A stretch of 64,000 bases of DNA from Methylocapsa acidiphila B2 (GCF_000427445.1 NZ_KE386496.1:682001-746000), one strand, 5' to 3'. Numbered from the stretch's first letter, positions 26,824 through 37,103 are shown. Notes: generated by a model from the letters alone, not told the origin. Numbers and translations: made by a program.

Positions 26824-27264
26824 ATGGAATATTTGCATACGATGGTCCGCGTCACGGATCTGGCCCAATCGCTCGATTTCTACGCTGGGAAGCTCGGCCT
26901 TGTCGAAGTCAGGCGGATCGAAAATGAAAGCGGCCGCTACACGCTCGTCTATCTTGCCGCGCCCGCGGACGTCGATCGCGCCATGAAGTATAAAACGCCG
27001 CTTCTGGAGCTGACCTACAATTGGGACGGCGAGGCCTATGGCGGCGGGCGAAATTTCGGCCATCTCGCTTTTGCGGTCGAGAATATTTACGCGATTTGCG
27101 ACAGGCTCGCGAAGGCGGGCGTGACGATCAATCGTCCGCCGCGCGACGGGTCCATGGCGTTCATCCGTTCGCCGGACAACATCTCGATCGAGCTTTTGCA
27201 GAAGGGCCAGGCCTTGCCCAAGCAGGAGCCCTGGGCCTCGATGCCGAACATCGGCGTTTGGTGA
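26824..27264 (+). CDS. gloA: Lactoylglutathione lyase (glyoxalase I)
   Basis: A 146-residue vicinal-oxygen-chelate protein. AAAGGA is seven bases before ATG 26824, so this start is preferred to GTG 26818. The sequence follows glyoxalase I closely: YLHTMVRVTDLAQSLDFYAG with the first metal His, LLELTYNWDGEAYG with the first Glu, FGHLAFAVENIY with the second His, and ISIELLQKG with the second Glu. It should convert the methylglyoxal-glutathione adduct to S-lactoylglutathione. Confidence 0.92.
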   Translation: MEYLHTMVRVTDLAQSLDFYAGKLGLVEVRRIENESGRYTLVYLAAPADVDRAMKYKTPLLELTYNWDGEAYGGGRNFGHLAFAVENIYAICDRLAKAGVTINRPPRDGSMAFIRSPDNISIELLQKGQALPKQEPWASMPNIGVW

Positions 27265-27325
27265 AGCGGCGGGCGCGTGCTGGTTGATTGGCCCCCCAAT
27301 TGATTTGACGTGAGGAGATGAGGCG

Positions 27326-27889
27326 ATGTCCGCGTCCGCGACCCAGTTCGCCGATGGCTTTCCCCGTCGCGCTTTCACGGCGGAGGAAGTCCTGCGCATG
27401 CAGGAGGCCGGCGTTCTCGATGAGGACGAGCGCTTCGAATTGATCGAGGGGGAGATCGTCCTCATGCAGGCGAAGAACTATCCGCACGAAAGGATCAAAC
27501 TCGCATTGATCCGCGCCTTGTCTCGCGCTCTTCCCGATGCGCTCCAGCTTGGCGTCGAGACGAGCCTTTATCTATCCAAAGCGACGATCCTTGAGCCCGA
27601 TCTCTCGATCTTTCCTATGATGGACACCACCAAGGCGCGCGGTCCGGATGTGTTGCTCGTGATCGAAGTGGCCGATACGACGCTCGTGAAGGACATGCGC
27701 TTAAAGGCCGCGATCTACGCCAAATATGGCGTCCGCGAACTATGGGTGATCGACGCCGTCAGGCTCGAGACCCATGTCCATCGCGATCCTGTCGACGGGA
27801 CTTGGGCGGACACCGGGATCCTTCGCGCCGAGGACTTGCTGAGCCATTCGAGCGCGCCGGGGTTCGCCATGAGGCTCAGCGAATTATGA
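27326..27889 (+). CDS. Uma2-family (DUF820) putative endonuclease
   Basis: A 187-residue protein with the Uma2 pattern, a PD-(D/E)xK nuclease-like fold: [29 protein letters not shown], a putative catalytic core [15 protein letters not shown] (Glu-x-Ala/Val instead of E-x-K) and [14 protein letters not shown]. These proteins are common in cyanobacteria and Rhizobiales; their function is unproven and no methylase partner is present. The last six bases overlap the convergent methylmalonyl-CoA mutase gene. Confidence 0.85.
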   Translation: MSASATQFADGFPRRAFTAEEVLRMQEAGVLDEDERFELIEGEIVLMQAKNYPHERIKLALIRALSRALPDALQLGVETSLYLSKATILEPDLSIFPMMDTTKARGPDVLLVIEVADTTLVKDMRLKAAIYAKYGVRELWVIDAVRLETHVHRDPVDGTWADTGILRAEDLLSHSSAPGFAMRLSEL

Positions 27890-30037
27890 TTCCCTTTGCG
27901 TATAGCCGAGCTTTTCATTCAATAGCTCGATGATCCGCGCGGCGGCGTCGGGGATCGCCGCGCCGGGCGGAAAAATCGCCGCGGCGCCGGCTTGCTCCAA
28001 AGCGGCGAAGTCTTGCGGCGGAATGACCCCTCCGACAACGATTATAATGTCGGCACCTCCCTCGCGCGCAAGGGCCTCGCGCAATTGCGGGATCAGCGTC
28101 AGATGTCCGGCGGCGAGGGAGGAGACACCCACCACATGGACATTGCTAGCAACTGCTTGGCGCGCTACTTCCTCGGGCGTTGCAAAGAGCGGCCCCATCT
28201 CGACCGCGAAGCCGAGATCGCCGAGCGCGGAGGCCACGACCTGCTGGCCCCGATCATGGCCGTCCTGCCCGATTTTGGCGACGTGAATGCGCGGGAGGCG
28301 CCCTTCATTTTCGGTGAAGGCCGCGACCAGCCCTTTGGCGCGATCGATCATAGGCGCATCGGGCCCGGCCTCCTGCGCATAGACGCCTCGAAGCAGGCCG
28401 GTCTTGGCTCGATGTCGGCCGAAGACCTTTTCGAGGGCGAGGGACATTTCTCCGACCGTCGCGCCGACCCGTGCGGCCTCGATGGAAAGCGCCAAGAGAT
28501 TGGCCGCGCCTTTCGCGCCCTCGGTCAAGGCGGCGAGCTTTTCCGTCACGCTCTCGGCGTTTCGCGTCGCCTTCAGCCGCTCGAGTTTCGCGATCTGCGC
28601 GGCGCGCACAGCCGCCGGGTCGATTTTTAGGATGTCGATTGGGACTTCATCGTCGAGTTTGAAGGCGTTGACGCCGATGATGGTTTGAGCGCCGCTATCG
28701 ATCCGCGCTTGCGTTCGAGCGGCGGCCTCCTCGATGCGTCGCTTCGGGACTCCGGCCTCGATCGCCTTAGCCATGCCGCCTTGCGCGTCGATTTCCGCGA
28801 TATGCTCCAGCGCGCGCTTGGCGAGATCGGCGGTCAGGCGCTCGATATAATAGGAGCCGCCCCAAGGGTCGATGACGCGCGTCGTTCCGCTCTCCTCTTG
28901 TAGGAAGAGCTGGGTGTTGCGGGCGATCCGGGCGGAGACGTCGGTCGGCAGCGCGAGAGCTTCGTCGAAGGCGTTCGTGTGCAAGGATTGCGCATGGCCT
29001 TGCGTGGCGGCCATGGCCTCGATTTCTGTCCGGACAATATTATTGTAAGGGTCTTGCGCCGTCAGGGACCAACCGGACGTTTGCGCATGCGTGCGCAAGA
29101 CAAGGGATTTTTCCGAGCGCGGATTGAACGCGCGGACCAGCTTCGCCCATAGCAGGCGGGCGGCGCGCAGCTTGGCGACCTCCATGAAGAAATTCATCGA
29201 GGAGGCGAAGAAAAACGAAAGGCGCGGCGCGAATTGATCGACATCGAGTCCCGCGGCGAGCCCGGCGCGGAGATATTCGACGCCGTCGGCCAGCGTATAG
29301 GCGAGTTCGAGATCGGCCGAGGCGCCGGCCTCCTGCATATGATAGCCGGAGACCGAGATCGAATTGAACTTCGGCATATTCTTGGCGCAAAAGGCGAAAA
29401 TATCGGCGGCGATGCGCAGGGACGGCGCGGGCGGATAGATATAAGTGTTGCGGACCATGTATTCTTTGAAAATATCGTTCTGTATCGTGCCGGAAAGCTC
29501 GGCCAATCGCGCGCCTTGCTCTTCGGCGGCGACAATATAGAGCGCGAGGATGGGAAGCACCGCGCCATTCATCGTCATGGAGACGGACATGGCCTCAAGC
29601 GGAATCCCGGAGAAGAGCGTCCGCATGTCCAGGATCGAATCAATCGCGACCCCCGCCATCCCGACATCGGCGGCGACGCGCGGATGATCGGAATCATAGC
29701 CGCGATGCGTCGGGAGATCGAAGGCGACCGACAGGCCCTTTTGCCCCGCCGCCAGATTGCGGCGATAGAAGGCGTTGGACGCCTCGGGCGTGGAGAAGCC
29801 GGAATATTGGCGAATGGTCCAAGGCCGCGCGACATACATAGTCGCATAGGGGCCGCGCAGAAAGGGCGGCGCGCCTGGAAAGGAATCGAGCCCGTCTAAA
29901 CCGTCGAGATCGGCTGCGCGGTAGATCGGCTTGACAGCGATCCCTTCCGGCGTCGCCCAGTCCTCGCCAAATTGCGCATCCGCGCCATTCGGCTCAGGCG
30001 CAAAGACGACCTTTGCGAAATCGGGAATGCGGCTCAA
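27884..30037 (-). CDS. mutB: Methylmalonyl-CoA mutase, large (catalytic) subunit
   Basis: A 717-residue B12-dependent mutase interconverting methylmalonyl-CoA and succinyl-CoA. The N-terminal TIM barrel includes [20 protein letters not shown] and [13 protein letters not shown]. The C-terminal cobalamin domain has the DxHxxG ligand motif in [14 protein letters not shown], plus [13 protein letters not shown] and [11 protein letters not shown]. In serine-cycle methylotrophs this enzyme serves the ethylmalonyl-CoA pathway. The small-subunit gene is upstream in the same direction, but a secreted-protein gene is inserted between them. Confidence 0.97.
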   Translation of the reverse strand: MSRIPDFAKVVFAPEPNGADAQFGEDWATPEGIAVKPIYRAADLDGLDGLDSFPGAPPFLRGPYATMYVARPWTIRQYSGFSTPEASNAFYRRNLAAGQKGLSVAFDLPTHRGYDSDHPRVAADVGMAGVAIDSILDMRTLFSGIPLEAMSVSMTMNGAVLPILALYIVAAEEQGARLAELSGTIQNDIFKEYMVRNTYIYPPAPSLRIAADIFAFCAKNMPKFNSISVSGYHMQEAGASADLELAYTLADGVEYLRAGLAAGLDVDQFAPRLSFFFASSMNFFMEVAKLRAARLLWAKLVRAFNPRSEKSLVLRTHAQTSGWSLTAQDPYNNIVRTEIEAMAATQGHAQSLHTNAFDEALALPTDVSARIARNTQLFLQEESGTTRVIDPWGGSYYIERLTADLAKRALEHIAEIDAQGGMAKAIEAGVPKRRIEEAAARTQARIDSGAQTIIGVNAFKLDDEVPIDILKIDPAAVRAAQIAKLERLKATRNAESVTEKLAALTEGAKGAANLLALSIEAARVGATVGEMSLALEKVFGRHRAKTGLLRGVYAQEAGPDAPMIDRAKGLVAAFTENEGRLPRIHVAKIGQDGHDRGQQVVASALGDLGFAVEMGPLFATPEEVARQAVASNVHVVGVSSLAAGHLTLIPQLREALAREGGADIIIVVGGVIPPQDFAALEQAGAAAIFPPGAAIPDAAARIIELLNEKLGYTQRES

Positions 30038-30220
30038 CGGCTGCGCCCTCTGGATGCGCCCTCGGCAAAACGATCTGCAGAGGAGCCGAAGAGTAATGCG
30101 CCGCGGCCTTGCCGGCCATGTCTTTTTCCGCGGCGTGGCGCTCGCGCAAAAGCGCGGCGCTCAGGTCATGCCGGAGTTTTGGAGCCCGGCTGCAAAGCCA
30201 GGGTCGGGAAAAAGCGACCG

Positions 30221-30607
30221 TCAACCTTGGCGGGCGGCGCGCCACGATCCGCCGCATTGTAGCGTCGGCGAGGACCATGTGCCAAAGCCCGAATCGCCTC
30301 TGACCTTGCCCGCGACATGCGCGACTTGATTATCCCGGCGAAAGGCGACGGAAACCACGCCGCGTGGATCAATCTGTCCCGTCGCCTGCATCATGGCGTC
30401 GCTGGGCGAGCTGATGCGGCCGCCGGCCACGGAAATTTTCCAATGATAGACCCTGTCGCAGGAGCCTTGCTCAGTCGTGATGTCGACCGCGTAGGTCCCG
30501 TCGTGATTTTCGATTGCGGCGGTTTTCTCTCCTGCAAGCGCGGCGGCGGAAATGCTCGCCGCCGTCAAAGCCGCAGCGAAGAGTCGGACAGATCTCACTG
30601 AGTTCAT
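30221..30607 (-). CDS. Small secreted protein of unknown function
   Basis: A 128-residue protein whose ATG is preceded by AAAGGAG at eight bases. A cleavable signal peptide (LFAAALTAASISAAALAGE) is followed by a beta-rich domain with two Cys (EQGSCDRVYHWKISV and SPTLQCGGSWRA) that may pair in the periplasm. The domain GTYAVDITTEQGSCDRVYHW with GQIDPRGVVSVAF recurs in small exported Rhizobiales proteins without assigned role. It separates the two mutase subunit genes, an unusual place. Confidence 0.75.
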   Translation of the reverse strand: MNSVRSVRLFAAALTAASISAAALAGEKTAAIENHDGTYAVDITTEQGSCDRVYHWKISVAGGRISSPSDAMMQATGQIDPRGVVSVAFRRDNQVAHVAGKVRGDSGFGTWSSPTLQCGGSWRAARQG

Positions 30608-30800
30608 TCAAATTTCTCCTTTGTCCAATTGGCTGAAGCATCGTCCGACGAAGCGGGCTGCAATACGCCATCGAAATGTGGCGAAGCAAATGATGCTACA
30701 ATGCTAAGCTTCCCTGGAAGCTGCAACACATCATTATGCAATTTTAACGAGCGTGGCAAATAGTGCGACGCTCAGGTTATTGATGATGCTTGAGCACATC

Positions 30801-32663
30801 TCAGTTTTTATCGCTCGCGCCTGCGAGGGCCCGGTCCAGAATAGCTAGAGCTTCACATCCGGGAAAGATGAAATCGTCGACATCTCCCGCGCGGCGTGCA
30901 GCTTCCTTTGCGTCGGCCCGAGCGGCGAGAAAGACGAGCCGTGCGCCGGCCTCGACGAGCCTGCGCGCCGTCGCAACGATCCTCTCGACGGATTCCGAAT
31001 CGGACGCGCAAATGCAGGCGATTTTGCTTGCGCTTTCTCGAAACGCGGCTTCGACGTCCTGTGGGTTCGCGAAGCCGATGTCATTCACCGCCTGCAGGCC
31101 GCCAGCGGCAAAAAAGTCGCGGGCGAAGCGCGCCCAGGGCGCGGAGCCTTCAACGGATCCGAGTTTGGCAAGGAACACTTGCGGGAACGATCCCGAGCGT
31201 GCGCGCTGAGCCTGGGCGGAATCCCGCAAATTTTCGAAGGGCTCAGCGTCGCGCTGGGCGAGGAGCGGAGCGAAGGCGCCCGCCCTCGGCGAAACGGGTT
31301 CGATGCTTGGCCCCGGCGTTACGACGGGAGCCGGCGTTTCGGCGAGCATGGCGAAGCTGCTCGTCCCGATAATCCCCTGCGTTCGGCGCGCAAGGGCCCG
31401 GCGTCGAGCGGCGGCGGTCGCGGCGATCTCGCGCTGGAGCGCTCCGGTTTTGAGGCTTCGAAAAATGCCTCCTTCATTCTCAAGCTGTTGGAACAGCGCC
31501 CAGGCGCGGCCACACAGCTCGTCCGTCAGAGCCTCGAACGCGCCAGCGCCGGCGGCGGGATCGGTTACTTTCGCCAGATGCGCCTCATGGATAAGGAGCA
31601 ATTGCGTATTGCGGGCGATGCGTCTTGCGAAATCGTCGGGCAGGCCGAGCGCAAGCGTGAAAGGAAGAAGCGCGATCGCATCCGCTCCTCCGACGCCGGC
31701 CGAAAATGCGGCCATGCCGGCGCGCAGGATATTCGTCCAGGGGTCATATTTCGTCATCATCCGAAACGAGGACTCGGCATGCAGCCGCGCCGGTTCTGGC
31801 GTGAGGCCGCAGGCGCGCTCCACCTGCGCCCAGAGCCGGCGAAGGGCCCGGAACTTGGCGACGGTCAAGAATTCATCTGCATCGGCGGCGAGGAGAAAGG
31901 CGATTTCGCCGCGCGCCTCCGCCAACGAAAGCCCCTGACCTTCGAGAAGCCGCAGATAGGCGACCGCGGCTGCAAGAGTGGCGGCAAGTTCCTGCGCCTC
32001 GCCTGCGCCCGCCTCATGATAGGGGCGTCCATCGGCGAGCATCAGCCGTCCGGCGAAGCCTGTGTCGCGGAGGCGCCGGCTCATCTCGGCGGCGTTTTGC
32101 CCGATTTCGCTCATTGGGCGCGCGGACGCCCCCGAGCGCGCCAGATCGCCGATCGGATCATGGCCGAAGTCGACGTCGAGCGCGGCCGAGGCCAAGCGCC
32201 GGCGCCGCGCCAATACCGAAAAAAGCGGCGCCAATTCGAGTGTGCGCGGGCCCGCGTCGATGCGCAACGGCGTCAAGTCAAGATCGATCCCCGCGAGCGC
32301 GCGGTCGAGATCGCTTTCATTGTTGAGGGTAAGCCCGAAGCCCCGCGCCGCCGGCGCGCCTGCGACGGCGAGGATCAGTGCGTCGGCGCCGGTTTGGAGA
32401 TCGGCTTGCGCCATGGAATTGGCCGCCTCGGGCTCCGGGTTGTCGACTCGCTGGAAAATGCGCCACGCGCCCGGCTTTTGTCTGAGGGCGCGCGCGGTTG
32501 CAGCGGCGCGCGGATAAAGCGGCGCGATTTGTAGGCCTTCCGGCGTCGACGAGGCCAGCCCTTCGGGACTACGCCCTTGATGCGCGCGCGCGACCTCGGC
32601 GCGCCAGCGCGCTTCTGCGGACTGGGCGGACAGGTCGGGCGCCTTTGGCGGAGGTAAAACCAT
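30801..32663 (-). CDS. mutA: Methylmalonyl-CoA mutase, small subunit
   Basis: A 620-residue partner of MutB. The barrel domain is recognisable from KYDPWTNILRAGMAAFSAG, GGADAIALLPFTLALG and [21 protein letters not shown]. The C-terminal Rossmann-like domain (VFLAKLGSVEGSAPWARFAR onward) lacks DxHxxG, as expected for the non-cobalamin-binding small subunit. It is 137 bases upstream-to-downstream of SmbP's stop and starts the group that ends with mutB. Long plus-strand readings opposite it are shadows. Confidence 0.92.
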   Translation of the reverse strand: MVLPPPKAPDLSAQSAEARWRAEVARAHQGRSPEGLASSTPEGLQIAPLYPRAAATARALRQKPGAWRIFQRVDNPEPEAANSMAQADLQTGADALILAVAGAPAARGFGLTLNNESDLDRALAGIDLDLTPLRIDAGPRTLELAPLFSVLARRRRLASAALDVDFGHDPIGDLARSGASARPMSEIGQNAAEMSRRLRDTGFAGRLMLADGRPYHEAGAGEAQELAATLAAAVAYLRLLEGQGLSLAEARGEIAFLLAADADEFLTVAKFRALRRLWAQVERACGLTPEPARLHAESSFRMMTKYDPWTNILRAGMAAFSAGVGGADAIALLPFTLALGLPDDFARRIARNTQLLLIHEAHLAKVTDPAAGAGAFEALTDELCGRAWALFQQLENEGGIFRSLKTGALQREIAATAAARRRALARRTQGIIGTSSFAMLAETPAPVVTPGPSIEPVSPRAGAFAPLLAQRDAEPFENLRDSAQAQRARSGSFPQVFLAKLGSVEGSAPWARFARDFFAAGGLQAVNDIGFANPQDVEAAFRESASKIACICASDSESVERIVATARRLVEAGARLVFLAARADAKEAARRAGDVDDFIFPGCEALAILDRALAGASDKN

Positions 32664-32795
32664 GCGCGCTCGACTCTCGGACGGCTACGCCCAACTTATC
32701 GGGGCGGGAGACGCATCTTGGCCGGTCGCGCGGAGGACGCAAGCGTCGCGAGCGGGGGCATCCCGCTCGCGCTGGCCTCGGGCGCGCAAAGCTCG

Positions 32796-33140
32796 CTATT
32801 TGTTGGCCTGGTTCAAATGGTCGAGAGCCGATTCAGCGGATTTGGTGGCGATCTCGGCATGGCCTTGCTTGCCATGGTCGATGGCGTCCTTCAGGTCCTT
32901 GATCGCTGCTTCCGTATGAGGGTTGGCTTTCTCCTTTTCGCCCGCCTCGGCATGGCCAAGCGCGACCTCGGCATGTTCGGCCAGAATGGCGGCGTGGCCT
33001 TGCTTGCCATGATCGATTGCGACTTGCGTGTGCTTGATCGCCTCGGCGATATGGTTCTCGGCGGCGAAAGCCGCGCCGGACGCTAAAAGCGCAGCGGAGC
33101 CGAGGGCTAAGGCGAAGGCGGCGCATCTACGTGAAATCAT
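32796..33140 (-). CDS. SmbP-like small metal-binding protein, periplasmic
   Basis: A 114-residue protein with GGGAGAGG-type ribosome site, a clear signal peptide (ALGSAALLASGAAFA) and then a helical bundle made of repeats. HVxxAIxHGKQGHAxI-type units appear as KHTQVAIDHGKQGHAAIL and DLKDAIDHGKQGHAEIA, with AEVALGHAEAG and SALDHLNQ between. This matches SmbP, first described in Nitrosomonas europaea, which binds copper and other metals through repeated His. A role in periplasmic copper buffering would suit a methanotroph, but that is inference. Confidence 0.85.
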   Translation of the reverse strand: MISRRCAAFALALGSAALLASGAAFAAENHIAEAIKHTQVAIDHGKQGHAAILAEHAEVALGHAEAGEKEKANPHTEAAIKDLKDAIDHGKQGHAEIATKSAESALDHLNQANK

Positions 33141-33332
33141 TGATCCTCTCCCAAAAGTTGATCAGCAAATACGCTGCATGACGCGGCTGCCGGCTTGGCC
33201 GGAGGATGTGCGCGGGAGTCGATGTTCGTTAACGCCAAACTCGTGAAAAAGGTCGACCAACCCCGTCGGCTTTTGCGCCCGAACGAGATTGCGCGCTTCC
33301 AGGAAAAATTCAGCCGCGCGTTATAGTTGACT

Positions 33333-33674
33333 TTATCTATCTATAAGGTCAAGAAAACAGCGTCCCTGCTTGTCCTCGGTTTCGACGATCCAAATATCCG
33401 GGTCGAACTGGACTTCCCTCGCGAGTTTCGATTCCGCTTCCGCTGGATCGATCCAGGGCTCGCGATGCAGCCTGGAAAAGACGCGGTCCTGTCCGTCTAC
33501 GGGTTCATGCGCAGGCCCCGGTCCATAGACGGCCGCTGCGCCGTCGAGCCGATCGATCTTGACGAAGATCGCGCCGGCTTCCGCCGCGCCGCGCCGACGC
33601 AGCACCGCATAGGCGCCTTCATGAGCGCAGCGCCGCAGATAGGCTGCGACCCAAATATCCGCGCGCAGCCGCAT
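33333..33674 (-). CDS. DUF1491 protein
   Basis: A 113-residue protein typical of alphaproteobacterial DUF1491: an opening MRLRADIWVAAYLRRCAHEG, a central RRRGAAEAGAIFVKIDRLDG, and a C-terminal REVQFDPDIWIVETEDKQGR. The family has no known function. The plus-strand reading across the same bases has no comparable conservation and is rejected. Confidence 0.85.
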   Translation of the reverse strand: MRLRADIWVAAYLRRCAHEGAYAVLRRRGAAEAGAIFVKIDRLDGAAAVYGPGPAHEPVDGQDRVFSRLHREPWIDPAEAESKLAREVQFDPDIWIVETEDKQGRCFLDLIDR

Positions 33675-33727
33675 GGATTCTCCTAACGGATCGAACGATG
33701 GCGCGGGAGGCGCGGGCGCAATGCCGC

Positions 33728-35122
33728 TTAATCCTCCGCGACGAGGCCTGACTCGAGAAGCGCCAATCGCTGTCGCAGCCTTTCGAGATCGTCATTTAGA
33801 AGCCGTTGAGCGCAGCCTGCAATCAGTCTTTCGCCGCGTTCGAGCAGTTGGCGACGAATGTTCGTCTCTTCGACGACGCTGGCGATATCGCAAAGCGCAC
33901 GCATCAGCCGAAGGCTTACCGCGGCGTCGGCGACCGAATAATGCCGGATTTGCTCGAAGGCTAGATCGAGCAGGCCTGGAAAATTGGCCCAGGGGATCAT
34001 CACGCGAAGCACATGAGGAGGATTGTAGAAATAGCTCCGCGGCGGTTCTCTTTCGATCCAGCGAATGAGGATGCAGCTGAGTTGATCGACGCAGCTGATC
34101 GCGGTGGTCGGATCGTTGATCGCCGGCGAGATCGCTCGCAACGCGATGTCCACGATCTGGACGATGCCGAATTCGACGTCTTGCTGCATCGTGCGCGCCG
34201 GACCGATGTCGATTGCGGCGAGGAGCTCGAGCGCGCGTTGTGGCGGCGCGCGATCGCCATGCGAAACCCGCAGCAAGGCGACGCCTTCTGGAACGAAATG
34301 GCCGACCCTTCGCTCCAGCCGCAAGCAGATTCGATAGGATTTGGCGAGCGCACGAAGTCGATCGATGTCGACAAAGCGGATATATCCCGATTGCCGACTG
34401 ACGATCACTGAGTCGAGCTTCTCGGAAAATGTTCCAACGGCCGCTTCGAATTGCGCGGTCCGGCGCGGTTCGGGCATGAGGGAGTCGATGACGAGTTCTG
34501 TCTCGCGCCGAATGCGGTCGACGATATGATTGACGCTGATGGCGTTGGAAATATGGTGGATGAAATAGATCAGCCAGCCGACGCAGATTGGCGCGAGCAA
34601 CATGGCCCCTGTCACCGTCGCGACTGGAGCGAAGGATGTCGGCAGCGAACGGGCGGCGGGCAGAGCCGCTATGCAATAAGAAAACGTGCCGAGAAAGATT
34701 CCGAGCGTCCATTGCGTCGCGCGATCCCGGACGAAGCTGACCAGGATTCGCGGAGAAAATTGCGTCGACGCGAGCGTTAGGGTCATTAAGAGAATCGCGA
34801 AAACGATCGAGACGACCGTCATGACCGATGTAGCTATGGCGGAGAGAATAACTTGGGCGACTTGAGGATCGCCATGCGATGGAAACAAGATCTCCGGCAC
34901 GAAGGCGCTGATCTCTGGATTTTGCTCTTCCAATGAAGAAAGAATCGCGCCCGCCGCACCGAGCGCAAGCGCGATGATGAAGGGCCGAATCAGAAACCCG
35001 CCGCGGAAGGCGTAAACTGCGGAGCGAATCAGGACGGGCAGGCTTCTGGCCATCAGCGACGACGCCTCGACAAGACGCGGCCGAGCAAGGTTTTGGGCGG
35101 CCGCCGAGATAATGGATCGCAT
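33728..35122 (-). CDS. DUF2254 inner-membrane protein
   Basis: A 464-residue protein with four transmembrane helices in its first 200 residues (PFIIALALGAAGAIL, ILSAIATSVMTVVSIVFAIL, WTLGIFLGTFSYCIAAL, GAMLLAPICVGWLIYFIHHI). A long cytosolic domain follows with the conserved GYIRFVDIDRLRALA and DVEFGIVQIVDIALRAISPAINDPTTA. This is the DUF2254 family, of unknown function. An alternative start at 35053 trims 23 residues. Confidence 0.85.
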   Translation of the reverse strand: MRSIISAAAQNLARPRLVEASSLMARSLPVLIRSAVYAFRGGFLIRPFIIALALGAAGAILSSLEEQNPEISAFVPEILFPSHGDPQVAQVILSAIATSVMTVVSIVFAILLMTLTLASTQFSPRILVSFVRDRATQWTLGIFLGTFSYCIAALPAARSLPTSFAPVATVTGAMLLAPICVGWLIYFIHHISNAISVNHIVDRIRRETELVIDSLMPEPRRTAQFEAAVGTFSEKLDSVIVSRQSGYIRFVDIDRLRALAKSYRICLRLERRVGHFVPEGVALLRVSHGDRAPPQRALELLAAIDIGPARTMQQDVEFGIVQIVDIALRAISPAINDPTTAISCVDQLSCILIRWIEREPPRSYFYNPPHVLRVMIPWANFPGLLDLAFEQIRHYSVADAAVSLRLMRALCDIASVVEETNIRRQLLERGERLIAGCAQRLLNDDLERLRQRLALLESGLVAED

Positions 35123-35226
35123 TTTGACATATTCGCGAGGCGTGCATTCACGATTATCGCGCAGGCTTCCATTGATTGACGCGATGTGGCTAATCGCGGA
35201 ACATCTATGCTCGCAAGGAGACGCCT

Positions 35227-36609
35227 ATGGCCGCGCTCGAAAATGTTCTGGCCAAGATCGACGACAATCTCGATTCGGCCCTCGGACGGCTTTTCGAGCT
35301 GCTCGCGATCGAGTCCATTTCCACCGATCCGGCCTATGCCGGCGATTGCGCCGCTGCGGCGCAATGGCTTGTCGACGATTTGAAAGGGATCGGCTTCGAG
35401 GCGTCGCTACGGCCGACGCCCGGCCATCCGATGATCGTGGCGCAGGCCAAGGCGAAGCGCCCGGACGTGCCCCATGTGCTTTTCTACGGTCATTATGACG
35501 TCCAGCCGCCGGACCCGCTCGAGCTCTGGCAGACGCCGCCCTTCGAGCCGCGCATCGCCGATGCGGAGACGGGAAAGCAGATCGTGGCGCGCGGCGTCGC
35601 CGATGACAAAGGCCAGCTGATGACCTTTGTAGAAGCTTGTCGGGCCTTCAAGGAGACCGGCGAGCTGCCCTGCCACGTCACCATTCTCGTCGAGGGCGAG
35701 GAGGAGACCGGCTCGCCTTCGCTGCCGGGTTTTCTCGCCGCCAACAAAAAGGAGCTCGAGGCCGATCTCGCGCTCGTCTGCGACACCGGCATGTGGAATC
35801 GCGAGACGCCGGCGATCACGACCATGCTGCGCGGCCTCGTGCTCGAAGAGGTCGTTATCCAGGGGGCCGATCGCGACCTGCATTCTGGTATTTTCGGCGG
35901 CGCCGCGGTCAACCCGATCCATGTGCTCGCCCGCATCATTGCCGATCTCCACGACGCGCAGGGCAAAGTCGCCTTGCCGGGGTTCTATGACGGCGTTTTC
36001 GAGTTGCCGGAAGAGGTCGGCGCGCAATGGCGCGAATTGCACGCCCATGAGAGCGATTTTCTCGCGAGCGTCGGGCTTTCCGTTCCGGCTGGCGAGGAAG
36101 GCCGTAGCGTTCTGGAGATGGTCTGGTCGCGCCCGACCTGCGACGTCAATGGGATCATCGGCGGCTATACGGGCAAGGGCTCAAAGACGGTTCTCCCGGC
36201 GAAGGCCAGCGCCAAATTTTCGTTTCGGCTGGTCGGCGCCCAGGACCCCGAAAAAATCGCCGAGAGCTTTCGCGCCTTCGTTCGCAAGCGGCTGCCGGCG
36301 GATTGCCGCGTGGAGTTTATTTCACATGGCGCTTCGCGCGCTCTGCAGTTGCCGTTCAGCTCAGAGGCCCTTTCACGGGCGAGCCGGGCGCTCCTCGCCG
36401 AATGGGGAAAGGAGCCAGTTTTCGCCGGTTGCGGCGGCTCGATCCCGATCATCGGCGCGTTCAAGCAGGATCTTGGCATGGACAGCTTGATGATCGGCTT
36501 CAGCCTCGAGGACGACAGGGTTCATTCCCCCAACGAAAAATATGAGCTCTCCTCCTTTCATAAAGGCGCGAGAAGCTGGGCGCGGGTCTTGAACGCGCTG
36601 GCGGTGTGA
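35227..36609 (+). CDS. M20-family dipeptidase/metallopeptidase
   Basis: A 460-residue cytosolic M20 peptidase. The metal ligands and catalytic residues are in FYGHYDVQP (His, Asp), ARGVADDKGQ (Asp) and the pair in LVEGEEETGSPS (catalytic Glu plus ligand Glu). A dimerisation domain starts DRDLHSGIFGGAAVNP. The length and motifs fit the ArgE/DapE/carnosinase subgroup that cleaves dipeptides or Xaa-amide bonds; the substrate is not determinable. Stand-alone gene. Confidence 0.92.
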   Translation: MAALENVLAKIDDNLDSALGRLFELLAIESISTDPAYAGDCAAAAQWLVDDLKGIGFEASLRPTPGHPMIVAQAKAKRPDVPHVLFYGHYDVQPPDPLELWQTPPFEPRIADAETGKQIVARGVADDKGQLMTFVEACRAFKETGELPCHVTILVEGEEETGSPSLPGFLAANKKELEADLALVCDTGMWNRETPAITTMLRGLVLEEVVIQGADRDLHSGIFGGAAVNPIHVLARIIADLHDAQGKVALPGFYDGVFELPEEVGAQWRELHAHESDFLASVGLSVPAGEEGRSVLEMVWSRPTCDVNGIIGGYTGKGSKTVLPAKASAKFSFRLVGAQDPEKIAESFRAFVRKRLPADCRVEFISHGASRALQLPFSSEALSRASRALLAEWGKEPVFAGCGGSIPIIGAFKQDLGMDSLMIGFSLEDDRVHSPNEKYELSSFHKGARSWARVLNALAV

Positions 36610-36750
36610 GTGACGCATAGGCTCTCCGGCGTGCGGTCAAGATTGCTTGAACCCGACGCCATTCTCGCTCTGGCGTGTCGCATCGAGGCGCGCCGCCCGT
36701 TACAGGTTTGCAGCCATTCTAGCCAATGGCAGGACCTAAGAGGATGTGAG

Positions 36751-37098
36751 ATGACAGCCAAAGTTTTCGCCCTGGGGATGGGCGTCTTTGTTATGCAGGC
36801 GTGGTTTCTCACCGCCGCCGCGGAAGACAACCTCGTCACAATCGTCACGCCCGCCGATGGCGCGACGCTCGAGGCCAAGCATTCCACCAAGCTTGAATAT
36901 GAGGTGAAGCCCGTCGTGAAGGCGGACCATGTGCATCTTTATGTCGATAACGACGAGGCCGCCATGTCGCATACGCTGAAGGGCAAGTTCACTCTTGGAC
37001 CGCTCAAGGCTGGAGAGCATAAGGTCTGCGTCCGGCCGGTGAGCAAGATGCATGCGCCGATCGGCGCGGAAAGCTGCATCAATGTGACGGTGAAATAG
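36751..37098 (+). CDS. Secreted beta-sandwich protein (DUF4399-like)
   Basis: ATG 36751 is selected over 36610 because a signal peptide (VFALGMGVFVMQAWFLTAAA) starts there and AAGAGG is upstream. The 115-residue product has a mature domain typical of small copper-resistance-like Ig folds: NLVTIVTPADGATLEAK, DHVHLYVDNDEA and LKAGEHKVCVRPVSK. Two Cys (KVCVRP, ESCINV) probably form a disulfide. A role in metal handling is possible but not shown. The next gene starts five bases later. Confidence 0.75.
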   Translation: MTAKVFALGMGVFVMQAWFLTAAAEDNLVTIVTPADGATLEAKHSTKLEYEVKPVVKADHVHLYVDNDEAAMSHTLKGKFTLGPLKAGEHKVCVRPVSKMHAPIGAESCINVTVK

Positions 37099-37103
37099 GG
37101 CGC

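Noticed and set aside
31179-32534. 451-residue plus-strand reading opposite mutA
   Set aside because: It is a GC-rich shadow; the minus-strand mutA has full family conservation over the same bases.
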